From positions 1 to 11,137 of the forward strand of contig CBDUCN010000160.1 in assembly GCA_965365655.1 (NCBI GenBank): a stretch of 11,137 bases of DNA, in the 5' to 3' direction. The notes beneath the pieces were generated by a model, which did not search any database, had not been told where the DNA came from, and worked only from the letters and a program-made list of their open reading frames with translations. Numbering within the stretch: position 1 is the stretch's first letter; every line of letters begins with the position of its first letter. This DNA comes from JBFHNV01 sp965365655 (GTDB taxonomy: Bacteria > Pseudomonadota > Gammaproteobacteria > HK1). Both the position numbers and the translations under genes were made by a program. This document shows, piece by piece, positions 1 through 5,268 of the stretch.

Positions 1-1
1 G

Positions 2-304
2 GCGGTTCCGGGAACGGCAGCGACCCCGGATGCCGGGGTGGTCCGCTCCGGCGACGCGACTCCGGGCGGCGCGGCCGCGCCGCGCGGGGCGCCACCCGCC
101 GGCACGGGTGCAGCGCCCGCGCCCGGGCGGCCGGACCGGGTGCCGGCGCTGCGCGCGGAGGCTGGGATTGCCAGCATCTCCATCGAGGCGCGACCGGCGC
201 CCGCGCAGCCGGGCCGCCGGCCCTGGTACGAGCGATTCGAGGGCTGCCCGCCCCTGTACTATCCCCCCGGACCCGGGTGCGTCGAGGAGGCGCCCGAGGA
301 GTAG
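2..304 (+). CDS. C-terminal end of an unrecognised Pro/Ala/Gly-rich protein (5' partial)
   Basis: The frame is open from the first bases of the window and ends with TAG at 302-304, so the true start lies outside. About 100 residues are visible. The first 60 or so are low-complexity and rich in Ala, Pro, Gly and Arg. The tail is more specific, with the order WYERFEGCPPLYYPP followed by GPGC and an acidic end (EEAPEE). Third codon positions are almost all G or C, which supports real coding. A GTG at 38 could start a short protein, but nothing favours it over read-through from upstream. The two cysteines and the aromatic/proline cluster suggest a structured C-terminus, perhaps of an envelope or secreted protein, but I recognise no family. 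The gap to the acetyltransferase start is 82 bases, so co-transcription is plausible. Confidence 0.5.
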   Translation, partial: AVPGTAATPDAGVVRSGDATPGGAAAPRGAPPAGTGAAPAPGRPDRVPALRAEAGIASISIEARPAPAQPGRRPWYERFEGCPPLYYPPGPGCVEEAPEE

Positions 305-339
305 GCCGCCCGTACCCGGCGGCCCGGGAGACGGCAACG

Positions 340-390
340 ATGAGCGCGTACACGAGCAGGCAGCGCGGCCGCGGGCGGCAGCGCGGATGA
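340..390 (+). CDS. Possible 16-residue Arg-rich leader ORF
   Basis: ATG at 340 follows a GGGAG purine stretch (326-330) at a 9-base spacing. This is a better ribosome site than the one in front of the acetyltransferase itself. The ORF encodes 16 residues, MSAYTSRQRGRGRQRG, and its TGA (388-390) overlaps the acetyltransferase ATG at 387 in an ATGA junction. It could be a leader peptide that delivers ribosomes to the downstream gene by translational coupling. A chance ORF in GC-rich DNA is equally possible, because the peptide resembles nothing I know. Confidence 0.22.
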   Translation: MSAYTSRQRGRGRQRG

Positions 391-1124
391 AGGTCCGGGC
401 CGCGCGCGGCGGCGACCAGGAGGCACTGCTCGGGATGCGCTGCGCGCTGTGGCCCGAGCGTGACCCGCAGGAGCACCGGCGCGCCATCGGCACGCGCGTC
501 GACTCGCCGCTGCAGCACGGCGTGCTGGTGCTAGAGGACGAGCAGCAGCGCGCGTGCGGCTTCGTCGAGGTGAGCCGCGAGCCCGGCCCGCCCGCGACGG
601 TGCGCGTGGAAGGACTGTTCGTGGTCCCGGCCTCCCGCGGGCGCGGCGGCGCGCGCGCGCTGGTGGACGCGGCCGAGCGCTGGGCGCACGGGCGCGGCGC
701 CGGCGTTCTGACCTTCGACCTGGAAGTGGACAGCGCGGCGGTGGCGGTCGCCGAGCGCCTCGGCTTCGCCGGCGTGCGCCGCACGGTGCACCTGGAGCGC
801 GCCGTTCGCGCGCCGCTGGAAGTGGCCAGGCCGCCGGAGCGCGAGCCGGTTGCGCCGGCGAGCGTTCCGGGGCCCGTCCCCGGCGCCTCGCCCGCCCCGC
901 GGCGGCTTGCGTTCCTGGTCACGAACCTGGTGCTGCTGGCCGCGGCGGTGGCGAGCTTCCTCGCGACCGACGTGTTCTCCCGGGATCCGGTGCGGGGCGG
1001 GCTGCTGGTGCTGCTGGACGTCGCGTTCGTGATCTACTTCATGTTCCTGTTCGTGATGCTGCGCTATCGCAAGCGCGCGGATTCCACGGCCCGTGCGGCG
1101 GAGCTGTTCCGGCGCGAGGACTGA
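387..1124 (+). CDS. GNAT N-acetyltransferase, AAC(6')-like, with C-terminal two-helix membrane tail
   Basis: This 245-residue protein would transfer acetyl from acetyl-CoA to an amine. Residues 1-140 are a GNAT domain. The N-terminal MRCALWP (17-23) resembles the aminoglycoside 6'-N-acetyltransferase type I group. VEGLFVVP (74-81) is the core strand, RGRGGA (84-89) fits the Q/R-x-x-G-x-G/A acetyl-CoA pyrophosphate loop, and AERLGF (122-127) is the usual late motif. A Pro-rich linker (about 148-172) leads to two hydrophobic segments, about 174-193 and 204-225, followed by a basic stretch (RYRKR) and a charged tail. AAC(6')-I enzymes are normally soluble proteins of about 145-185 residues, so the membrane tail is unusual. 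ATG 387 is chosen because the fold begins there; the frame stays open upstream to 30, but that part is low-complexity. The substrate is unknown, and antibiotic resistance should not be assumed. The glycosyltransferase follows 71 bases downstream. Confidence 0.82.
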   Translation: MKVRAARGGDQEALLGMRCALWPERDPQEHRRAIGTRVDSPLQHGVLVLEDEQQRACGFVEVSREPGPPATVRVEGLFVVPASRGRGGARALVDAAERWAHGRGAGVLTFDLEVDSAAVAVAERLGFAGVRRTVHLERAVRAPLEVARPPEREPVAPASVPGPVPGASPAPRRLAFLVTNLVLLAAAVASFLATDVFSRDPVRGGLLVLLDVAFVIYFMFLFVMLRYRKRADSTARAAELFRRED

Positions 1125-1199
1125 ATGGCCGTCGCTGACCGGGTGGTGCGGGCGCGCGCGCTGGCCGCCGCGCGCGCCGCGCGGAGCGGTAACGGGTGA
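1125..1199 (+). CDS. Possible 24-residue mini-ORF between acetyltransferase and glycosyltransferase
   Basis: ATG at 1125 directly abuts the acetyltransferase TGA (1122-1124), and AGGA lies at 1117-1120. The ORF runs 24 residues (MAVADRVVRARALAAARAAR, then SGNG) and its TGA at 1197-1199 overlaps the glycosyltransferase GTG at 1196 (GTGA). The exact fit at both ends suggests translational coupling through the gap. The peptide is Ala/Arg-rich, could form a basic amphipathic helix, and matches no family I know. Chance is a serious alternative in such GC-rich sequence. Confidence 0.25.
   Translation: MAVADRVVRARALAAARAARSGNG
1183..1186 (+). promoter_or_regulatory. Ribosome binding site for the GTG-started glycosyltransferase
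   Basis: GGAG lies 9 bases before GTG 1196. The frame of the downstream gene has an in-frame TAA at 1190-1192, so 1196 is the only start that keeps the first beta strand of the family (RISVVMP). This site therefore fixes a GTG start. Confidence 0.6.
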
Positions 1200-2224
1200 G
1201 CCGCGCACCGCGCATCAGCGTCGTGATGCCGATCCGCGACGCGGGCGCGCATCTCGCGCAGTGCCTCGCGAGCGTGGCGGCACAGACGCTCGCGGAGCAC
1301 GAGCTGATCGTCGTCGACGACGGCTCGTCGGACGCGGGGCCGTCCATGGTGGCCGCCGCTGCGCGGCGCGACCCGCGCGTGCGCCTGTTGCGCCGACCGC
1401 CGCAGGGCATCGTGGCCGCGCTCAACCATGGGCTCGCGCAGGCGCGCGCACCGCTGGTCGCGCGCATGGACGCCGACGATCGCATGCACCCCGAGCGGCT
1501 GGCGGTGCAGGTGCGGGGGTTGGACGCGGACCCCGGGCTCACGCTGCTCGCGTGCCGGGTGCGCGCGTTTCCCGACGCGGCGTGCGGCGCAGGGACCCGC
1601 GAGTACCTCGCGTGGCAGAACGCGTGCGTGACGCGGCGCGAGGTCGCGACGCAGATCTACGTGGAGGCGCCGTTCGCGCACCCCAGCGTCGCGTTCCGCC
1701 GCTGCCGCGTGCTGGACGCGGGCGGCTACCGCGACGGTCCGTTCCCCGAGGACTACGAGCTGTGGCTGCGGCTGCACGCAGCGGGGCTCGCGATGGCCAA
1801 GGTGGAGCAGGTGCTGCTCGACTGGCGCCAGCGCCCCGACAGCCTGTCGCGCACCGATCCGCGCTATGCGCGGGAGGCCTTCGACACCCTGCGCGCCGCG
1901 TGGCTGGATCGCGATCCCCGCCTGGACTCGGCTCGCCCGCTGGTGATCTGGGGCGCCGGGCGGCGCACCCGGCGACGCTGCCGCGCGCTGCTGCGCCGCG
2001 GCCGGCAGGTGCACGCGTGGGTGGACATCGATCCGCGCAAGGTGGGCAACCGGGTCGACGGCGCGCCGGTGCGCGACCCGCGCTGGCTGGCCGGGCGCGC
2101 GTCGTGCACGCCGCGTCCGTTCGTCCTCGGCTACGTCGCGAGCCACGGCGCGCGCGGGCGCATCGTGGCCGCCCTCGAGGCGATGGGCTATCGCGCCGGA
2201 GACGACTTCCTGATGGTGGGGTGA
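1196..2224 (+). CDS. Family 2 glycosyltransferase with C-terminal Rossmann-like domain
   Basis: The product has 342 residues. Residues 5-215 are a GT-A fold: RISVVMPIRDAG (6-17) is the first strand and nucleotide-sugar loop, IVVDDGSSD (38-46) binds the nucleotide, MDADD (91-95) supplies the metal-binding DxD, and FPEDYELWLRL (183-193) carries the acidic ED that in GT2 enzymes is the catalytic-base region. Residues about 246-340 form a second domain. It begins VIWGAGRRTRR (250-260) and includes VDIDPRKVG (276-284), resembling a Rossmann unit that binds a nucleotide or sugar-nucleotide; such tails occur in some bacterial GT2 proteins. There is no transmembrane segment, so it acts in the cytosol or at the inner face of the membrane. 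Donor and acceptor cannot be told from sequence. It ends 7 bases from the convergent kinase gene. Confidence 0.88.
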   Translation: MSRAPRISVVMPIRDAGAHLAQCLASVAAQTLAEHELIVVDDGSSDAGPSMVAAAARRDPRVRLLRRPPQGIVAALNHGLAQARAPLVARMDADDRMHPERLAVQVRGLDADPGLTLLACRVRAFPDAACGAGTREYLAWQNACVTRREVATQIYVEAPFAHPSVAFRRCRVLDAGGYRDGPFPEDYELWLRLHAAGLAMAKVEQVLLDWRQRPDSLSRTDPRYAREAFDTLRAAWLDRDPRLDSARPLVIWGAGRRTRRRCRALLRRGRQVHAWVDIDPRKVGNRVDGAPVRDPRWLAGRASCTPRPFVLGYVASHGARGRIVAALEAMGYRAGDDFLMVG

Positions 2225-2231
2225 GCCGCGC

Positions 2232-3521
2232 TCAGGGGTGCGACACGCGCGCGGTGGTCTGCGACAGGCGCGCCACGAGGGTGTTCAGGAACACCTTGTG
2301 GAAGCGAAGCTGGCAGTGCAGCGACGCGCGCTCGATGAGCGACGCGCGCACCTTCATCGCGGTGACCGCGGTGCGCGCCAGGATGCTCGCGGTGCGCTCC
2401 TTGCCGGCGATGAAGCCCATCTCGCCGAAGCAGTCGCCCTGCTGCAGCACGTCGAGGTTCTTGTCTCCCTTGCGAACCTCCACCTCGCCGGTGACGATGA
2501 CGTAGAAGGAGTTGTCGATCTCGCCCTCGGTGATGATCTCGGAGCCGGGGTCGTACTCGTGCCAGCCGCTCGCGTTGATCACCTCCCAGATCTCGGGCTC
2601 GGAGAACTCCTGGAAGAAGCGGAGATCCTTCACCAGCGCGAACTTGTCGCCGCCGGGCAGGGCCTCGTCGAGCAGGCGGATGTGGGAGAACACCAGGCTC
2701 AGGTCGCCGGCGAGGTCGAGGCCGGTCTTGTAGCGCTCGGCGGGACGCTTCTTCAGACAGCGGTCCACGATGTGGGCGAGCACCGGCGGCACGTCGCTGC
2801 GCAGCTCCTGCAGCGGCGTGTGCGGGGTCTCGGTGATCTTCTGGATGATGCCCGGCAGGCTCTCGCCCTGGAACGGGTGTCTGCCGGCGAGCAGCTCGTA
2901 CATCACCACGCCGAGCGAGAACAGGTCGGACTGGTTGGTGAGCGTGTCCTCGTGCACCTGCTCCGGCGACATGTACAGCGGGGAGCCCACGTAACCGTGC
3001 ACCTGCGTTTCGGTGGCGTCGGCCTCACACATCAGCGCGATGCTGAAGTCGCCGATCTTGACGTCCATCTCCTCGGTGAGCAGGACGTTGCGCGGCTTGA
3101 TGTCGCGGTGCACGACGCCCTTGCGGTGCGCGTAGTCCAGCGCCTTCGCGCAGCGGAACGCGATGCGCACCACGTCCTCCATGGGCAGCAGCGCGCCGGG
3201 GCGGGCGTGCTTGTGCAGCGTCTCGCCGCCGGCGACGTACTCCATCACGATGAAGCAGATGTCGCCTTCGACGCCGGCGTCGTACACCTGGATGATGTTC
3301 GGGTGGCGCAGGCGTCCGGCGACCTTCGCCTCGTTGAAGAACATCTTGCGGTAGCGCCCGCCCTGCTGGGCGTCGGAGAGCTGTTCCGGGTGCGCGACCT
3401 TGATCGCCACGTCTCGCCCGGTGAAGGGGTCGTGGCCGAGATAGACCGTTCCCATGCTGCCGCGGCCGATCTCGCGCAGCACGTCGAACTTGCCGAGGGT
3501 CGAGTTCTCGAGCGCGCCCAT
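2232..3521 (-). CDS. Ser/Thr protein kinase fused to a cyclic nucleotide-binding domain
   Basis: The product has 429 residues. Residues 11-280 are a Hanks-type kinase: glycine loop IGRGSMGTVY (18-27), ATP lysine in VAIK (38-41), likely helix-C glutamate E64, catalytic loop HRDIKPRN (138-145), metal-binding DFS (158-160) in place of DFG, SPEQ (185-188) for APE, and SDLFSLG (198-204). Residues about 295-415 are a CNMP-binding domain with the phosphate cassette FGE (365-367) and RTA (376-378) intact, so cAMP or cGMP binding looks possible. It has no membrane segment or PASTA repeats and is probably cytosolic. The start at 3521 is chosen because the kinase fold begins ten residues later; the open frame further upstream is low-complexity and overlaps the dioxygenase. 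The kinase probably responds to a cyclic nucleotide, by inference from the fusion. Substrates are unknown. Confidence 0.92.
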   Translation of the reverse strand: MGALENSTLGKFDVLREIGRGSMGTVYLGHDPFTGRDVAIKVAHPEQLSDAQQGGRYRKMFFNEAKVAGRLRHPNIIQVYDAGVEGDICFIVMEYVAGGETLHKHARPGALLPMEDVVRIAFRCAKALDYAHRKGVVHRDIKPRNVLLTEEMDVKIGDFSIALMCEADATETQVHGYVGSPLYMSPEQVHEDTLTNQSDLFSLGVVMYELLAGRHPFQGESLPGIIQKITETPHTPLQELRSDVPPVLAHIVDRCLKKRPAERYKTGLDLAGDLSLVFSHIRLLDEALPGGDKFALVKDLRFFQEFSEPEIWEVINASGWHEYDPGSEIITEGEIDNSFYVIVTGEVEVRKGDKNLDVLQQGDCFGEMGFIAGKERTASILARTAVTAMKVRASLIERASLHCQLRFHKVFLNTLVARLSQTTARVSHP

Positions 3522-3548
3522 CGCACCGCCTGCGCAAAACAGCGCAAG

Positions 3549-3554
3549 ACTATA
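3549..3554 (-). promoter_or_regulatory. Candidate -10 element for the kinase gene
   Basis: On the minus strand TATAGT (one mismatch to TATAAT) lies 28 bases upstream of the kinase ATG, in the 83-base gap between dioxygenase and kinase. It is one of the few AT-rich hexamers in the area. The -35 position (around 3572-3577) matches TTGACA poorly, so an extra promoter is possible but weakly supported. Read-through from the dioxygenase gene is the alternative. Confidence 0.28.
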
Positions 3555-3604
3555 GGGGAATCGCCGCAGACCGGCCAGGGACGGTACGTGCGCCGGGTCG
3601 CAGT

Positions 3605-4207
3605 TCAGGAAGGCAGCACGATGTCGAAGCGCCCGGACAGCTCGCCCGCGTCCGCCGGCTCCAGCGTCACGAGCACACGCTCGCGCAGGTGGGCTGGAAT
3701 GCGCGTGAAGATGAAGTCGCGCTCGTTGGACGTCTCGCCGCGCACGTACATCTGCGTCACCAGCGTCTGGCCCCCCGGCGGCGTGACGGCGAAGTGCACG
3801 TGGGGCGTGCGCCCGGGGTAGGGCACCGGGCGGATGGTGCGGAAACGGTAGCCGCCGTCGTCGTCCGTGCTCGCCCGGCCGTAGCCCTGGAAGCCCGGGT
3901 CCGGTGCCGGGCCCCGGTCGCGCGGGTGGTGGTAGCGCCCGCCCGCGTCGCACTGCCAGATCTCGACGCGCGCAGCGGCCACCGCACGTCCGTCGAGGTC
4001 CAGCACCCGGCCCGCGAGGTGCAGCACCGTGCCGCGCGCCGGGCCCGGCGCGCCGGCCACGTTGACGAGGTCGTTGTCGTGGTCCAGCGGCAGCCGTTGC
4101 GGATAGAACGGCCCGGCGGTCTGGCGCGGCGTGGGCGCGGGCGCCGCGCCGGCGCTGCCGGCGAGCGCGAGCAGGGTCGAGGATCCGATGAAGCGGCGTC
4201 GGCGCAT
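3605..4207 (-). CDS. Tat-exported intradiol-type ring-cleavage dioxygenase
   Basis: The product has 200 residues. The N-terminus RRRRFIG (2-8) followed by a hydrophobic stretch and AGSAGAA (16-22) is a twin-arginine export signal, so the enzyme is expected to fold with its metal and act in the periplasm. The mature part belongs to the catechol/protocatechuate dioxygenase superfamily. TPRQTAGPFYP (26-36) is its usual opening, VEIWQCDAGGRY (81-92) follows, and the Fe(III) ligands are predicted as Tyr92, Tyr130, His136 and His138 (in PHVHF). The second half is the family beta-sandwich. Characterised protocatechuate 3,4-dioxygenases use cytosolic alpha/beta pairs; this is a single short gene without pca or cat neighbours. 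The aromatic substrate is therefore unknown and the enzyme may be a scavenging or lignin-related type. The kinase gene follows 83 bases downstream on the same strand. No good ribosome site is visible before the ATG. Confidence 0.88.
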   Translation of the reverse strand: MRRRRFIGSSTLLALAGSAGAAPAPTPRQTAGPFYPQRLPLDHDNDLVNVAGAPGPARGTVLHLAGRVLDLDGRAVAAARVEIWQCDAGGRYHHPRDRGPAPDPGFQGYGRASTDDDGGYRFRTIRPVPYPGRTPHVHFAVTPPGGQTLVTQMYVRGETSNERDFIFTRIPAHLRERVLVTLEPADAGELSGRFDIVLPS

Positions 4208-4268
4208 CGCGGCAAGGCCCGGTTCGGGTACGCGGGCAGTCTACGTCCTTCCACGCGCGTTCGAGCGC

Positions 4269-4285
4269 ATGACGGACGGCGTCAT
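4269..4285. promoter_or_regulatory. Operator-like dyad upstream of the dioxygenase
   Basis: ATGACG and CGTCAT form a perfect 6-base inverted repeat around a 5-base spacer (GACGG). It lies 62 bases upstream of the dioxygenase ATG and about 26 bases beyond the candidate TAGACT -10, where an activator or repressor could act. The regulator is unknown and no regulator gene is present in the window. Confidence 0.3.
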
Positions 4286-4421
4286 CGCCCGCGCGGCCCG
4301 CTGCCGCGCTCCGTCGACGACGCCACGGCCGCCGGCGCGGGCGTGCGCGCCGCCCGGTGGCCGTGCGGGGCTGCGCTGCATCGGCGATCTCGTTCAGGCG
4401 CTGCGTCCTGCTCCCCCACCG

Positions 4422-4452
4422 CTCCCGCCCGCGCGTCACGCGGGGGCGGGAG
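4422..4452. repeat. REP-like imperfect hairpin
   Basis: CTCCCGCC-CGCG (4422-4433) pairs with CGCG-GG-GGCGGGAG (4439-4452), giving a 12-base-pair stem with a two-G bulge and a 5-base loop (CGTCA). The flanks continue the C-rich/G-rich asymmetry. There is no T-run on either side, so a Rho-independent terminator is unlikely. The form resembles the dispersed CCCTCTCCCGC-type intergenic palindromes common in proteobacterial genomes. Copy number elsewhere cannot be judged from one window. Confidence 0.5.
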
Positions 4453-4538
4453 GAGGGGCAGGGACGCCCGCGCAGCACCGTCAGGAACGGCCGTTCAGCG
4501 CGTGCACGAATCCGCGGCATCACGCGAGTCGTCCTGTT

Positions 4539-4574
4539 CCTTCGCACCCTTTGTGTCCTTCGCGCCTTTGTGGT
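4539..4574 (+). repeat. Four tandem imperfect 9-base units upstream of alkB
   Basis: The units are CCTTCGCAC, CCTTTGTGT, CCTTCGCGC and CTTTGTGGT, an alternating 9-base repeat of C-TTYG-type units. It is strikingly pyrimidine- and T-rich against its surroundings and ends 15 bases before the alkB ATG. I recall similar CCTTTGTGTCCTTCG-like strings in intergenic DNA of many environmental proteobacteria, which suggests a dispersed repeat rather than an alkB-specific element. It occupies the place where a ribosome site would be expected. Confidence 0.6.
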
Positions 4575-4589
4575 TCATTCCGGCACGCC

Positions 4590-5231
4590 ATGCGGACCCC
4601 CGATCTGTTCACGCCACAGGCCCGCGCGGCGCAGGTGCTGGACGACGGCGTCGTGCTGCTGCGCGGGCGCGCCGACACGGCGGCGCTGCTCGCGCGGGTG
4701 GACGCGATCGCGCGCGACGCGCCGTTCCGGCACATGGTCACGCGCAGCGGCGCGGCGATGTCGGTCGCGATGACGAACTGCGGCGACGTGGGCTGGATCT
4801 CGGACCGCCGCGGCTACCGCTACGACCCGCTGGACCCGGAAAGCGGCCGGCCGTGGCCGCCGATGCCCCGTGCGTTCGCGCGCCTGGCCCGCGAGTGCGC
4901 GGCCGAGGCCGGCGCGACCGGCTTCGCGCCGGACGTGTGCCTCGTGAACCGCTACCGCCCGGGATCGCGCCTCGGTGCGCACCAGGACCGCGACGAGTGC
5001 GACTTCTCGCACCCGATCGTGTCGGTGTCGATGGGCCTGAGCGCGACCTTCCTGCTCTACGGCGCGACGCGCGGCGGGCGTGCGCGGCGGATCGCGCTGC
5101 ACGACGGCGACGTCGTGGTGCTCGCCGGCGCCGGGCGGCGCGCGTTCCACGGCGTGGGCGCGGTGCCGGACGGCGAGCATCCGCTGACGGGCCGCTGCCG
5201 CATCAACCTGACGTTCCGGCGCGCGCGATGA
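4590..5231 (+). CDS. alkB: AlkB, Fe(II)/2-oxoglutarate-dependent DNA repair dioxygenase
   Basis: This 213-residue enzyme would oxidatively demethylate 1-methyladenine and 3-methylcytosine in DNA (and RNA), releasing formaldehyde. Length and residue numbering match E. coli AlkB (216 residues). MSVAMTNCG (57-65) and GYRY (75-78) form the nucleotide lid, NRYRPG (120-125) is conserved, the iron ligands are His131, Asp133 (HQDRDE) and His187, and Arg204 and Arg210 in RCRINLTFR bind 2-oxoglutarate. All key residues are present. The open frame extends upstream to 4131, but the AlkB fold and family length favour ATG 4590. No clear Shine-Dalgarno sequence precedes it, and ada is not adjacent. The gene converges with the Dam-type methyltransferase, separated by 37 bases that contain a hairpin. 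Confidence 0.97.
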   Translation: MRTPDLFTPQARAAQVLDDGVVLLRGRADTAALLARVDAIARDAPFRHMVTRSGAAMSVAMTNCGDVGWISDRRGYRYDPLDPESGRPWPPMPRAFARLARECAAEAGATGFAPDVCLVNRYRPGSRLGAHQDRDECDFSHPIVSVSMGLSATFLLYGATRGGRARRIALHDGDVVVLAGAGRRAFHGVGAVPDGEHPLTGRCRINLTFRRAR

Positions 5232-5246
5232 CGCGCGGGTGCCGCT

Positions 5247-5265
5247 CGCCGCGCACGTCGCGGCG
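5247..5265. terminator. GC hairpin between convergent alkB and dam
   Basis: CGCCGCG (5247-5253) and CGCGGCG (5259-5265) form a perfect 7-base-pair stem with loop CACGT, in the 37-base gap between two convergent stops. The position suits a bidirectional transcript end. There is no T-tract on either strand, so it is at best a weak or Rho-assisted terminator. Confidence 0.4.
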
Positions 5266-5268
5266 CGG

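Larger units (their letters stand above)
4208..4589. other. Non-coding region between the divergent dioxygenase and alkB genes
   Basis: No ORF here has recognisable content; the open frames are extensions of neighbouring genes or low-complexity Arg/Pro/Ala strings. The region holds, from left to right, a candidate -10 (TAGACT, minus strand, 4238-4243) for the dioxygenase, a 17-base dyad (4269-4285), a strong imperfect hairpin (4422-4452) and a 9-base tandem repeat (4539-4574) just before alkB. It must carry the promoters of both divergent genes. Confidence 0.6.

Noticed and set aside
387..1124. Calling the acetyltransferase an aminoglycoside resistance gene
   Set aside because: Only short motifs match the AAC(6') group, the membrane tail is foreign to it, and the gene has no mobile context.
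2232..3521. Pseudokinase because of DFS
   Set aside because: The metal-binding Asp158, the catalytic Asp140, Lys41 and Asn145 are all present; loss of the DFG glycine alone does not imply inactivity.
4422..4452. Rho-independent terminator
   Set aside because: No T-run follows the stem on either strand, and the genes on both sides are transcribed away from it.
3522..4547. Upstream extension of the kinase frame over the dioxygenase gene
   Set aside because: The extra residues are low-complexity and lie in a different frame of the dioxygenase. The kinase domain starts just after ATG 3521.
4131..4589. Upstream extension of alkB through the intergenic region
   Set aside because: AlkB numbering from ATG 4590 matches E. 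coli residue for residue at the active site. The upstream part is low-complexity and runs through the repeats.
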